Assembly (NCBI RefSeq): GCF_003330765.1
Contig: NZ_CP024902.1
Coordinates: 3,100,001 to 3,164,000 of the forward strand
DNA length: 64,000 nucleotides
From: Burkholderia pyrrocinia
GTDB lineage: Bacteria > Pseudomonadota > Gammaproteobacteria > Burkholderiales > Burkholderiaceae
Direction of reading: 5' to 3'
In this document: in pieces, positions 48,010 through 56,764 of the stretch
Numbering within the stretch: the first letter of the stretch is position 1
How the letters are laid out: the number at the start of each line of letters is the position of its first letter
Notes under the pieces: model-generated
The model's database searches: none
What the model was told of the DNA's origin: nothing
What the model saw: the letters and a program-made list of their open reading frames with translations, nothing else
Made by a program: the position numbers and the translations under genes

Positions 48010-48941
48010 ACCGCACGTTCGACCGCGACGCGGCGCAGGAACGCGGCCGCGCGGTCGAGCGCGTCGCGCGCTTCCGGCACCATCGGCGCATACAGTTGCC
48101 ACACGTGCGGCATGTCCGGCCACACCTCGAGCTCCACCGGCACGCCAGCCGCCTTCGCCTTCTCGGCGACGCGGCGCGAATCGTCAAGCAGCACCTCGGT
48201 GCTGCCGACCTGGATGTAGAGCGGCGGCAGGCCCGCGAAATCCGCGTAGAGCGGCGACGCGTACGGATTCGTCGCCGGTTCGTCGCCGAGATACAGCTTC
48301 GCGGCTTTCGGCAGCGCCGCGCCGGCGAACATCGGATCGGCGCCGTCGTTGGTGCGCATCGTGTCGCCGGTGGCCGCCAGGTCGGTCCACGGCGAGAACA
48401 GGATCGCGCCGGCCGGCAGCGGCTCGCCGCGGTCGCGCAGCGCGACGAGCGTCGCGAGCGCAAGGCCGCCGCCCGCCGAATCGCCGCCGAGCACGATCGA
48501 CTCGGGCGGCGTGCCGAGCGCCAGCAGTTGCCGGTACGCGGCCAGCGCATCGTCGAGCGCGGCCGGGAAGCGGTTTTCGGGCGCGAGCCGGTAGTCGAGC
48601 GAGAACGAGCGCACGCCCGCGCGCTTCGTCAGGCCGAACACGAGCGGCCGATGGGTCCTGGTCGAACAGAAGTAATAGCCGCCGCCGTGGAAGTACAGCA
48701 GCGTGCGGCCGGGCCCGCGACCCGCGCCTGTGTCGGTGCGTTCGAGCCATTCGCCGCGCAGCGGCGCGTCGCCCACGCCGTAGCACTGGCGCAACCGGTA
48801 GCCCGACGGCGCGCGGCGCGGCACGACCATCCGCAGGTCGGTAAAGCGCCGTGCGCGGGCGGGATCGAGCACCTCGCGCGTGGTCTCGGGACGGAACTGC
48901 CAGCGCAGCAGCCAGCAGGCGAACTTGCTTTGCCAACTCAT
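47979..48941 (-). CDS. Alpha/beta hydrolase (HSL-type esterase/lipase)
   Basis: A 320-residue hydrolase of the hormone-sensitive-lipase family: oxyanion motif LLYFHGGGYYFC near residue 80, nucleophile Ser in LGGDSAGGGLALA near residue 155, and acid and His near YIQVGSTEVLLDDS and WPDMPHVWQLY. It likely acts on short acyl esters; no signal peptide is evident. The ATG at 48941 has GGAG eight bases upstream. It overlaps the EcsC gene tail by 31 nt. Confidence 0.9.
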   Translation of the reverse strand: MSWQSKFACWLLRWQFRPETTREVLDPARARRFTDLRMVVPRRAPSGYRLRQCYGVGDAPLRGEWLERTDTGAGRGPGRTLLYFHGGGYYFCSTRTHRPLVFGLTKRAGVRSFSLDYRLAPENRFPAALDDALAAYRQLLALGTPPESIVLGGDSAGGGLALATLVALRDRGEPLPAGAILFSPWTDLAATGDTMRTNDGADPMFAGAALPKAAKLYLGDEPATNPYASPLYADFAGLPPLYIQVGSTEVLLDDSRRVAEKAKAAGVPVELEVWPDMPHVWQLYAPMVPEARDALDRAAAFLRRVAVERAVQRVGEASIA

Positions 48942-49030
48942 CGGACGCACTCCGTAATCACAATGTGACGATGGTAAGTGCGATCGCTCCCGCGCCGCTT
49001 GACAGGAGCCTCTACATCAAACGCCGGCGC

Positions 49031-49465
49031 TCAGTTCGCCGGCATCACCTGGCCACGGATCTCACCCGACGGGTGCTCCTTCGTATGGACGTTGAAGTAC
49101 CACTTGCCGCTCATCAGGTCGGTGACCTGCGCGTCGGTGAGCTCTTTCGAGCCCTTGATCGGGCTCGCCAGCGCGTCCTTCGGAATCGGCACCTGCACGC
49201 CCGCGTTCTGGCCGACCGGCGCGGGCCCGTGGAAATGCGCAGCGGTAGCCGGCCCCGTGAGATCTTTGTAAGTTACCGCCCACTGCAGCGTGTGCGTGGC
49301 CGTGTCGTAGGTGGCCTCGACGGCGCCCGAGCCCTTGGTTACCGTCGGCGGCACTTCGCTCGACGGCTGGAGATTGGCGGACAGGCGTACCGTTTCGGCG
49401 GCGGCGCTGCCGGCGGCCAGCACGCCCGCGAGTAACGCGACCTGGAGCAAACGCAGCTTGAGCAT
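49031..49465 (-). CDS. Secreted CHRD domain protein
   Basis: A 144-residue protein with a signal peptide (MLKLRLLQVALLAGVLAAG, cleavage near SAAAET) and one CHRD domain (LSANLQPSSEVPP; AAHFHGPAPVGQNAGV; WYFNVHTKEHPSGEIRGQV). CHRD domains occur in secreted bacterial proteins of unknown role. AGGAG precedes the ATG. It is probably periplasmic and is transcribed alone. Confidence 0.9.
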   Translation of the reverse strand: MLKLRLLQVALLAGVLAAGSAAAETVRLSANLQPSSEVPPTVTKGSGAVEATYDTATHTLQWAVTYKDLTGPATAAHFHGPAPVGQNAGVQVPIPKDALASPIKGSKELTDAQVTDLMSGKWYFNVHTKEHPSGEIRGQVMPAN

Positions 49466-49664
49466 GGACTCTCCTTGCACGACGTTGTACGCCGCCCGAA
49501 CGGGGGCGCCAGACATGATGGTAGTCGATCGCCGCCGATCCGGCAGTCCGCCGAACGGCCATGCCGCGAATCGCCGCACCGCCCGTCGGCGCGTCAGTCT
49601 GCGTCAACCTGGAACGGACCTTTGCAGCCCGATGGCTGAATCCGCGCGCGGCCTTTCGCTACAC

Positions 49665-49742
49665 TTCGTTTCACAGTTGCTTGTTTCCTTCGTCCGAAGG
49701 AGTCTGCGAGTATTCACGCGGCCACCCGGCCGCGTTTTTTTT
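49665..49742 (+). ncRNA. Candidate small RNA with two hairpins and U-tail
   Basis: On the plus strand, a -10-like TACACT near 49663 precedes a hairpin CCTTCG-TC-CGAAGG (49687-49700), a purine-rich linker containing GGAG, and a strong terminator with eight T residues. No plus-strand gene lies upstream. The layout resembles Hfq-binding small RNAs of 70-80 bases. The 5' end is estimated; the function is unknown. Confidence 0.42.
49716..49742 (+). terminator. Strong orphan intrinsic terminator
   Basis: An 8-bp stem ACGCGGCC/GGCCGCGT with loop ACCC, followed by eight T residues. The other strand lacks a T-tract, so it does not serve the flanking minus-strand genes. Confidence 0.8.
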
Positions 49743-49773
49743 CGTGCGCCGCCGGTGAGCGCAGCGCTTCGCG

Positions 49774-50547
49774 TCACGCGCGATAGCCGGGATCGATGCG
49801 ATCGACGATGCGCTGCAGCGCGTCGAACGCGTCCTGCCCCGCGCCGTGCTTCGGATCGAAATTCAGCGAATCGCGCACGCACGCCTCGAGCACGGGCGGC
49901 GCGACCGGCAGCGCATCGCCGATCGCGTGCGTGGCGACCTGCACCTCGCACGCGCGATTGAGCAGCCACATCAGCGCGAACGTCTGCGCGAGCGTCGCGC
50001 CGATCGTCACGGGTCCGTGGTTGCGCAACAGCAGCACGGGCCGCCCGCCCGCGCTCTCGACGATGCGCCGCCCCTCCTCGAGATGCACGGTGACGCCCTC
50101 GAAGTCGTGATACGCGATCTTCCCGTACAACTGCGCCGAATAGAAATTCGAGAACGACAGCCCGTCGCGCGAACAGCACACGGCCATCGCGGGAGTCGTG
50201 TGCACGTGCATCACGCAGTGCGCGCCGGGCAGCGCCGCATGGATCGCACTGTGAAACGTGAAGCCGGCCGGATTGATCGGCCAGTCGGAATGACCGATCA
50301 CGTTGCCGTCGATGTCGATCTTCACGAGGTTCGACGCGCACACCTCGCGGTAATGGAGCCCGAACGGGTTGATCAGGAAATGCCCGTCCTCGCCCGGCAC
50401 GCGCAGCGAGATATGGTTGTAGATCAGTTCGGTCCAGCCGAGATGATCGAAGATGCGGTAGGCCGCCGCAAGCTGCACGCGCGCCTGCCATTCGGCTTCG
50501 GAGAAGCGGGCGGGACGCGTGAACGGCTGGTTCGGTACACGTTGCAT
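49774..50547 (-). CDS. Class II aldolase/adducin family protein
   Basis: A 257-residue protein. Zinc ligands appear in CVMHVHTTPAMAVCC (HxH) and LLLRNHGPVTIGATL; the fold starts LGWTELIYNHISLRVPGE. Relatives include fuculose- and ribulose-phosphate aldolases and many members without known substrate that often pair with sugar-acid or opine catabolism. GGAG precedes the ATG by 8 bases. It is flanked by the palindromic element, not by other sugar genes, so its role is open. Confidence 0.88.
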   Translation of the reverse strand: MQRVPNQPFTRPARFSEAEWQARVQLAAAYRIFDHLGWTELIYNHISLRVPGEDGHFLINPFGLHYREVCASNLVKIDIDGNVIGHSDWPINPAGFTFHSAIHAALPGAHCVMHVHTTPAMAVCCSRDGLSFSNFYSAQLYGKIAYHDFEGVTVHLEEGRRIVESAGGRPVLLLRNHGPVTIGATLAQTFALMWLLNRACEVQVATHAIGDALPVAPPVLEACVRDSLNFDPKHGAGQDAFDALQRIVDRIDPGYRA

Positions 50548-50697
50548 TGGGGGAACTCCGGTTGCGGGTGTGCGCGGCGCGCGTGGCGCGGGCCGTCCGG
50601 CGGCACCGTCATGCGCGCCACGATAGTTGCACGCACAACCATATCACCTTTCCCCGCGCACCGGTAACGCGGGTTTAGCCGGTGCGATTCCGTCGCC
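50548..50697. other. Upstream region of the class II aldolase gene
   Basis: 150 bp between the aldolase start and the palindromic element. It holds a small inverted repeat GTTG-CACGCA-CAAC near 50626-50642 that could be an operator. No coding signal is visible. Confidence 0.4.
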
Positions 50698-51016
50698 TTA
50701 GGGCCTGTTCCCGCTAATAACGGGCTTGCGCTGGCCACCAGAAGGGCCGAGCGCAAGGAATGCGACGAAGCGAATACTTGACGTATTCGCGAGGAGTATG
50801 ACGCGGCGATCGGCCCTTCTGGTGGCCAGCCCCACGAACGAATTTTCCAAAACAGGGGAACGTGCCGTGCCGGCCACACTGCGGCGTCGATCGTCGCTTG
50901 TTTGGCACGGCCAAACGGCGCTCCTCACTCCTTGCATGCGCCCCGCAGGAAGTCCCCTTGGGGGACGGCCGGCAAGGCACGTTCGCAAGCCCGTTATTAG
51001 CGGGAACAGGCCCTAA
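50698..51016. repeat. 319-bp nested palindromic (MITE-like) element
   Basis: Perfect 33-bp terminal inverted repeats at 50698-50730 and 50984-51016 have tips TTAGGGCCTGTTCC and GGAACAGGCCCTAA. Inside lie two arms: a perfect 21-bp repeat (50730-50750 with 50810-50830) enclosing an 8-bp hairpin (50770-50790), and a 17-bp repeat with one mismatch (50859-50875 with 50967-50983) enclosing two small hairpins. The fold is a cloverleaf. Open frames on both strands (about 96 codons) share the same last residues because of the inverted ends and are unlikely to be genes. TA flanks both tips. I see no transposase. Confidence 0.85.
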
Positions 51017-52644
51017 AGCTGGTCGTCGACCGGCAGCAGCATGAAGATGCCGGTCATCAGGTTGCGCAGCAGCCCCGCGTGCGGATCGACGTGATAGGTG
51101 GTCGGCCGGCCGTCGTCCGTGCCCGTCCACTCGAGTTCGGGCGCGCCGCCGCTCGACGGCGTCGCGAGGCTCACGCGATAGCTTTCGTCCGGCTGCGTCG
51201 CGCGCGCGAAGATCGTCGCGGCCTGCTGCGCGAGCGCCGGGCTGTGGATCACGAGGGCCAGTTCGGTATTCAGGTGCGCGGAACGCGGATCGAGGTTCAT
51301 CGAGCCGATCACGAGGATCTTCCGATCGATCACGTATGCCTTCGCGTGCAGGCTCGCGCGCGAGCGCGACCCGAACAGGCGCGGGCGCTGCTGCCCGGGC
51401 TGCGCCTTGAACTCGTACAGCTCCACGCCGTGCTGCAGCAGCGGCACGCGGTACGGCCCGTAGCCGGCCTGCACGGCGACCGCGTCGGTCGCGGCGAGCG
51501 AATTCGTCAGGATCGCGACACGCACGCCGCGCGCGGTCGTGTCGCCGAGGATCTTCACGCCCGCGTCGTGCGGCACGAAGTACGGCGAGAACGCGAGGAA
51601 TTCCTGCTGCGCGCCGCGCGTCAGCTCGACGAGGCGCTGCATCGGCGGGCTCACGTACGCGTCGGTCGGCTGCGCGACCTTGTCGGGCGCGTCGACCTTG
51701 AACTCGGCCGGCGCCCACACGAGCGCGAGCTCGTCGCGCGCGATCTGCTGCGCGAGCGGCGTCGCGTTCAGCGGCTTCGCGTTGTACGGGTCGGCGTTCT
51801 TGCGCCAGTGGCCGCGCAGCTCGTCGCGCATCGCGTCGAGCTCCTTCGGATCGAACGTCTGTTGATTCAGCACGCGCAGCGGATAGCTGCTCGCGCTCGA
51901 CCAGTAGGTGTCGAAGCTCGCCGAGATGTCGTTCGTCACGGGGCCCGCGGCGAGCACGTCGAGATCGCGGAACTGCAGGGTCGGACTCGCGCTGAAGTAT
52001 TCGTCGCCGAGATTGCGGCCGCCGACGATCGCGATCTGATTGTCCGCGATCATCGCCTTGTTGTGCATCCGGCGCGTGAAGCTGTCGATGCGCGTGAAGA
52101 AGTCGGTCGTGCGCTCGACCATGCCCTGCTGCGATGCGCCGAACGGGTTGAACACGCGGATCTCGATGTTCGGGTGCGTGTTCAGCGCAGCCATGATGCG
52201 ATCGATGTCGCGGAAGTTCAGGTCGTCAACCAGCATCCGCACGCGCACGCCGCGATCGGCTGCGTAGAGCGCCGCGGCAAGCAGCAGCTTGCCCGTCGTG
52301 TCCTCGGTCGCGATGTAGTACTGCATGTCGAGTGTTTTCGTCGTGGCGCGCGCGAGCGCAATGCGCATCTGCAGCGCCTCGGCGCCGTCGGCCAGCAGCC
52401 GGAAGCCCGACTGGCCCGGATGCGCGGCCTCGGGCACGGCGAGCGCGTCGCGCAGCGGCGTCGCGGTATCGGGCGGCAACGCGTGGGAGATCGGGCGATC
52501 GAGCGTGGTGGCAGGCGGATGCGTTGCGCACGCGGCGACGAGCGACAGCAGCGCGCAGACGGCCAGCGCACGGGCCGGGCGGCACGCGGCGCGCCACGAC
52601 AGCACGGCCGGCGCGCGCCGGAGCCAGATGAAAGACGTGAGCAC
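51013..52644 (-). CDS. Phospholipase D family lipoprotein
   Basis: A 543-residue protein with a lipoprotein signal (lipobox LVAAC near residue 39) and two HKD motifs: MHNKAMIADNQIAIVGG near residue 193 and LHAKAYVIDRKILVIGS near residue 430. It likely hydrolyses or transfers phosphatidyl groups in the envelope. Its stop TAG lies inside the tip of the palindromic element, so its last few residues may have been set by insertion; the end (FMLLPVDDQL) still looks family-like. Confidence 0.88.
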   Translation of the reverse strand: MLTSFIWLRRAPAVLSWRAACRPARALAVCALLSLVAACATHPPATTLDRPISHALPPDTATPLRDALAVPEAAHPGQSGFRLLADGAEALQMRIALARATTKTLDMQYYIATEDTTGKLLLAAALYAADRGVRVRMLVDDLNFRDIDRIMAALNTHPNIEIRVFNPFGASQQGMVERTTDFFTRIDSFTRRMHNKAMIADNQIAIVGGRNLGDEYFSASPTLQFRDLDVLAAGPVTNDISASFDTYWSSASSYPLRVLNQQTFDPKELDAMRDELRGHWRKNADPYNAKPLNATPLAQQIARDELALVWAPAEFKVDAPDKVAQPTDAYVSPPMQRLVELTRGAQQEFLAFSPYFVPHDAGVKILGDTTARGVRVAILTNSLAATDAVAVQAGYGPYRVPLLQHGVELYEFKAQPGQQRPRLFGSRSRASLHAKAYVIDRKILVIGSMNLDPRSAHLNTELALVIHSPALAQQAATIFARATQPDESYRVSLATPSSGGAPELEWTGTDDGRPTTYHVDPHAGLLRNLMTGIFMLLPVDDQL

Positions 52645-52890
52645 GGAAGCTTCCTCGACTGGCGGAACAAAGGGTCCGCATTTGCCGCGGCGCGCGGCTG
52701 GCGAGCGGTTCCGGCCGATTCTAGTGGGCGCCCGATGAACCGGTCAATCGCGCGAGCAGTGCGGTCGGTGTCACGCGGCGGCGGTGCGTGACGCGGGCCG
52801 CCGGCGTACGGCCGCCTGCCGGGCGCCGATGTCCCGCCGCACCTGATTCGCCCACCGGACGGACCACGCACAGAAGCGGTCCGACCAATC

Positions 52891-53604
52891 TCACGCCATG
52901 TCGCCGCTGCGCTCGAAATGGCTGCGCACGTAGTCGATATGCGTCTGCATCGCGGTGCGCGCCTCTTCGGGCCGGTTCGCGCAGATCGCGTCGCAGACGA
53001 CGCGGTGTTGCAGCAGCAACTGGTCCGCCTGCTCGTCCTGCTCGCTCATGCCGGCGACATTGATCGAGATGTGCTCGCGCAGCATCCCGATCACGCTCGT
53101 ATGCAGGTGCAGGAACATCGTGTTGCGCGACGCGCGTGCGATCGCCTCGTGCAGCTTCGCATCGGTCGCGGCCTCCACGACCCGGTCGTCGTTCGCGTGC
53201 GCGGTTTCGAGTTCGCGCAGCAGCGCGCGGATCCGACGCCGGTCGTTCGCGTCGGCCCGCAGCGCGGCGAAGTACGCGGTCGCGCCTTCGAGCACGCGGC
53301 GGAATTCGAGGATGTCGTCGCGCAACGCCGGATGATCGGCCACCAGTTGGCCCCACGGCGACGCGATGCCCGCGCGCAACTGGTCGGTCACGTACACGCC
53401 CGCGCCGCGCCGGCTCTGCAGCAACCCGCGCGCGACGAGCCGCTGGGTCGCCTCGCGCACCGTATTGCGCGCGACACCGTACTGCTGCGCGAGCACGCGC
53501 TCGGCCGGCAGGCGCGCGCCGGCCGGCCAGGTGCCGTCGAGCAGCGCCGTCTCGATCTTGCGCATCACCACTTCGGTCCGGCCCCGTGCCGTCATCGCTG
53601 CCAT
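52891..53604 (-). CDS. GntR/FadR-family regulator, likely LldR-type
   Basis: A 237-residue regulator with a GntR winged helix (LPAERVLAQQYGVARNTVREA near residues 30-55) and a FadR-C ligand domain (FRRVLEGATAYFAAL; LHEAIARASRNTMF). It is divergent from lutA-lutC-lutB-lldP, so it probably senses lactate and represses them. AGGGAG precedes the ATG at 53604. An inverted repeat lies in the shared promoter region. Confidence 0.9.
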   Translation of the reverse strand: MAAMTARGRTEVVMRKIETALLDGTWPAGARLPAERVLAQQYGVARNTVREATQRLVARGLLQSRRGAGVYVTDQLRAGIASPWGQLVADHPALRDDILEFRRVLEGATAYFAALRADANDRRRIRALLRELETAHANDDRVVEAATDAKLHEAIARASRNTMFLHLHTSVIGMLREHISINVAGMSEQDEQADQLLLQHRVVCDAICANRPEEARTAMQTHIDYVRSHFERSGDMA

Positions 53605-53638
53605 CGTCGCGTCTCCCTCTGGAATGCCCGTCGCGCCG

Positions 53639-53653
53639 ATTGGCCCAACCAAT
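53639..53653. promoter_or_regulatory. Inverted repeat, candidate LldR-type operator
   Basis: ATTGG-CCCAA-CCAAT is a perfect 5+5 bp repeat in the 128-bp divergent region. The arms resemble GntR/FadR-subfamily sites (TTGG...CCAA), such as those remembered for LldR. Confidence 0.6.
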
Positions 53654-53732
53654 TTGAGCTGCGGCGCCGTCGCGGGAATTATGCAGCGAAATCGTCGTCC
53701 CGCATGCCGGGCCGTCGCCTCTGGAGCGAGAC

Positions 53733-54530
53733 ATGAACGAAAGGCAGTACCCCGCCGCCGCCACGCACGTCTATCTGTTCGCGACCTGCCTGGTCGACCT
53801 GTTCGTCCCCGAAGCGGGGCTCGACGCGGTCCGCCTGCTGGAACGCGAAGGCCTGACCGTCCACTATCCGCGCGGCCAGAGCTGCTGCGGGCAGCCGGCC
53901 TACAGCAGCGGCAATCCCGACGAAGCGCGCCGCGTCGCGGCCGCGCAGCTCGACCTGTTCGCCGAACCGTGGCCCGTGATCGTGCCGTCCGGCTCGTGCG
54001 CGGGCATGATCCGGCACCATTGGCCTGCGCTGTTCGCCGACGATCCCGTCCACGGCCCGAAAGCCCGCGCGATCGCGGAGCGAACCTACGAACTCGCCGA
54101 ATTCCTGGTCCATGTGCTCGACCTGCAACTCGACGCGGCCACGGTAAACGGCCGGCCCGACGAGTGCGTCGTGCTGCACACGTCGTGCGCGGCGCGCCGC
54201 GAGATGGGCACGCGCGGGCACGGCGTCGCACTCGTCGACGCGCTGCCGGGCGTGACGCGCATCGAACACGAACGCGAATCCGAATGCTGCGGCTTCGGCG
54301 GCACGTTCTCGCTGAAACATCCCGACATCTCCGGCGCGATGGTGCGCGACAAGGTCGCGTCGGCCTGCGCGACCGGCTGCGACCGGCTCGTGTCCGCGGA
54401 CTGCGGCTGCCTGCTGAACATCGGCCACGCTGCGACCAAGGCCGGCGCGCCGTTGCCGGTCGAGCATCTCGCGAGCTTCCTGTGGCGTCGCACGGCCGGC
54501 GCCGCCTCGTTGCGCGGAGACAAGCGATGA
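53733..54530 (+). CDS. lutA: L-lactate oxidation protein LutA/LldE (CCG-domain Fe-S protein)
   Basis: A 265-residue protein with two CCG domains (SCCGQPAYSSGN near residue 51 and CCGFGGTFSLKHPDIS near residue 187, with SGSCAGMI and SCAARREM). With LutB and LutC it oxidises L-lactate to pyruvate independently of LldD. GGAG precedes the ATG. Its stop overlaps the lutC start (ATGA). Confidence 0.93.
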   Translation: MNERQYPAAATHVYLFATCLVDLFVPEAGLDAVRLLEREGLTVHYPRGQSCCGQPAYSSGNPDEARRVAAAQLDLFAEPWPVIVPSGSCAGMIRHHWPALFADDPVHGPKARAIAERTYELAEFLVHVLDLQLDAATVNGRPDECVVLHTSCAARREMGTRGHGVALVDALPGVTRIEHERESECCGFGGTFSLKHPDISGAMVRDKVASACATGCDRLVSADCGCLLNIGHAATKAGAPLPVEHLASFLWRRTAGAASLRGDKR

Positions 54531-55270
54531 GCGCGCGCGCCGCGATTCTCGCGCGCCTGCGCGCAACCGCCCCGGGCGTCGCCGCGACGGCCGCCCCCGC
54601 GCTCGACGCGCGCATCGACACGCATTACGACGCGCGACGCGCATCGACCGCGCGCGATCCGCACGCGCTCGCCCAGGCGATGCAGGCCGCGCTCGCCGCA
54701 TCGCACGCGGACGTCTGGTGCGCGACCGCCGACGCATGGCCCGCGCAGCTTGCCGCGCGCCTCGCCGACGCCGGCGTGCGCCGCCTGCTGCTCGACCCGG
54801 CCCGCGCCGAATCCGCGGCCCTCGCCCGCGCGCTGCCCGACGCGGTCGCGCCCGTGCCGTTCGACCGGCCGATCGACGTGTGGAAGGCCGAACTGTTCGA
54901 CACGATCGACGCAGGCTTCACCGTCGCGCGCTCGGGCATCGCAGCCACCGGCACCGTCGTGCTCGCGCCCGATCCCGGCACGCCGCGCACGGTGTCGCTG
55001 GTGCCGCCGCTGCATGTCGCGCTCGTCCACGCGAGCACGCTGCATGCGGACCTGCACGCGGCCGTACACGCGGAGCGCTGGCATGCCGGCATGCCGACAA
55101 ACCTCGTGCTGGTGTCGGGCCCGTCGAAGACGTCCGACATCCAGCAGACGCTCGCCTATGGCGCACACGGCCCGCGCCGCCTGTGGGTCGTGATCGTCAC
55201 CGGTCCGGCCGACGCACTGGCCACGTCCAACCCGTCCGCCTCGACCACCCGCCAGGAAATGCCGCGATGA
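54527..55270 (+). CDS. lutC: L-lactate utilisation protein LutC/LldG (LUD domain)
   Basis: A 247-residue LUD-domain protein with ARSGIAATGTVVLAPDPG and the end motif SGPSKTSDIQQTLAYGAHGP. It is the third subunit of the lactate oxidase complex. Start and stop both overlap neighbours by ATGA, so lutA-lutC-lutB are translationally coupled. Here it lies between lutA and lutB rather than last as in Bacillus. Confidence 0.93.
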   Translation: MSARAAILARLRATAPGVAATAAPALDARIDTHYDARRASTARDPHALAQAMQAALAASHADVWCATADAWPAQLAARLADAGVRRLLLDPARAESAALARALPDAVAPVPFDRPIDVWKAELFDTIDAGFTVARSGIAATGTVVLAPDPGTPRTVSLVPPLHVALVHASTLHADLHAAVHAERWHAGMPTNLVLVSGPSKTSDIQQTLAYGAHGPRRLWVVIVTGPADALATSNPSASTTRQEMPR

Positions 55271-56712
55271 CCAACCAGCCGCTGCAATTCGTCGCCCCCG
55301 GCGACTTCAAGGCCCGCGCGCGCGCCGCGCTCGACGATCCCGCGCTGCGCCGCAGCTTTCGCGGCGCGATGGACTTCCTGCAGGACAAGCGCGCGACCCA
55401 GTTCCCCGACGACACCGAGCTGCAGCAGTTGCGCGATCTCGGCGAAGCCGTGCGGCAGCACGCGCTCGCGCAATTGCCCGCGCTGCTCGAACGGCTGGAG
55501 GCGAAGCTCGCCGAAGCCGGCGTGCACGTGCACTGGGCCGAAACAGCCGCCGACGCGAACGCGATCGTGCTCGGCATCGCGCAGGCGAAGAAGGCGCGCC
55601 GCGTGATCAAGGGCAAGTCGATGGCAAGCGAGGAAATCGAGTTGAACCATTACCTCGCGGATCACGGGGTCGACTGCATCGAGTCCGACATGGGCGAGTT
55701 CATCGTGCAGCTCGCGGGCGAGAAGCCGTCGCATATCGTGATGCCGGCGATCCACAAGACGCGCGGCGACATCGCCGAACTGTTCGAGGCGCACATCCCC
55801 GGCACGCGCTACACGGAAGACGTCGACGAACTGATCCAGACCGGCCGGCGCGCGCTGCGCCGCGCGTTCGCCGATGCGGACATCGGCCTGTCCGGCGTGA
55901 ACTTCGCAGCGGCCGACACCGGCACGCTGTGGCTCGTCGAGAACGAAGGCAACGGCCGCCTGTCGACGACGGTGCCCGACACGCACGTCGCGATCATGGG
56001 CATCGAGAAGGTCGTCGAAAAGCTCGAGCACATCGTGCCGCTGTCGAGCCTGCTCACGCGCTCGGCCACCGGGCAGGCAATCACGACCTACTTCAACCTG
56101 ATCTCGGGCCCGCGTCGCGACGGCGAACGCGACGGCCCGCGCGAGCTGCATCTCGTGCTGCTCGACAACGGCCGCACACAGGCCTACGCGGACGAGCAAC
56201 TGCGCGCGACGCTGCAGTGCATCCGCTGCGGCGCGTGCATGAACCACTGCCCCGTCTATACGCGCATCGGCGGCCACGCATACGGGACGACCTACCCGGG
56301 GCCGATCGGCAAGATCATCTCGCCGCACCTGCTCGGCCTCGACGCGACGGCCGACCTGCCGACCGCGTCGACGCTGTGCGGCGCATGCGGCGAAGTCTGC
56401 CCGGTGCGGATTCCGATCCCGCAATTGCTCGTGCGGCTGCGCACCGAGGCGAACCGCAAGCCCGACGCACCCGTCGCGCATCCGCTGCGCGGCCAGGGCG
56501 CGAACTACAGCCGCGCGGAAGACCTCGTGTGGCGCTTCTGGTCGGGCGCGTTCGCGCATCCGCGCGCATACCGCGCGTTCCGCTGGACCGCGACGCGCCT
56601 GCGCGCGCTGACGCCCGCGAAACAGATGGGCTGGACGCAGCACCGCACGCCGCTCGAACCGGCGCCGCGCAGCCTGTCCGACCTGCTGCGCGCACGCGGC
56701 CAGCCCGAATAG
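55267..56712 (+). CDS. lutB: L-lactate oxidation Fe-S protein LutB/LldF
   Basis: A 481-residue protein: an N-terminal LUD domain (IKGKSMASEEIELNHYL; FAAADTGTLWLVENEGNG) and two 4Fe-4S motifs (CIRCGACMNHCPVY and CGACGEVCPVRIPIP) near the C-terminus. It carries electrons from lactate within the LutABC complex. Coupled to lutC by ATGA overlap, followed by lldP 52 bp later. Confidence 0.94.
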   Translation: MTNQPLQFVAPGDFKARARAALDDPALRRSFRGAMDFLQDKRATQFPDDTELQQLRDLGEAVRQHALAQLPALLERLEAKLAEAGVHVHWAETAADANAIVLGIAQAKKARRVIKGKSMASEEIELNHYLADHGVDCIESDMGEFIVQLAGEKPSHIVMPAIHKTRGDIAELFEAHIPGTRYTEDVDELIQTGRRALRRAFADADIGLSGVNFAAADTGTLWLVENEGNGRLSTTVPDTHVAIMGIEKVVEKLEHIVPLSSLLTRSATGQAITTYFNLISGPRRDGERDGPRELHLVLLDNGRTQAYADEQLRATLQCIRCGACMNHCPVYTRIGGHAYGTTYPGPIGKIISPHLLGLDATADLPTASTLCGACGEVCPVRIPIPQLLVRLRTEANRKPDAPVAHPLRGQGANYSRAEDLVWRFWSGAFAHPRAYRAFRWTATRLRALTPAKQMGWTQHRTPLEPAPRSLSDLLRARGQPE

Positions 56713-56764
56713 CCCCCGCTTTTCTACCCATCCCATTAGACAGATATAGTTGGAGGAGACACCC

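Larger units (their letters stand above)
49466..49773. other. Intergenic region holding a candidate sRNA
   Basis: 308 bp between two minus-strand genes. Its right part contains the hairpin and orphan plus-strand terminator described separately. The left part holds the CHRD gene leader; no other coding signal is convincing, and short open frames read through the terminator. Confidence 0.5.

Noticed and set aside
49561..49758. 65-codon plus-strand open frame over the 49.7 kb terminator
   Set aside because: It reads straight through the terminator stem and T-tract; an sRNA explains the structure better.
50698..51016. Two opposite 96-codon open frames within the palindromic element
   Set aside because: Their ends encode the same residues because of the inverted repeats; composition is atypical and no ribosome binding site is convincing.
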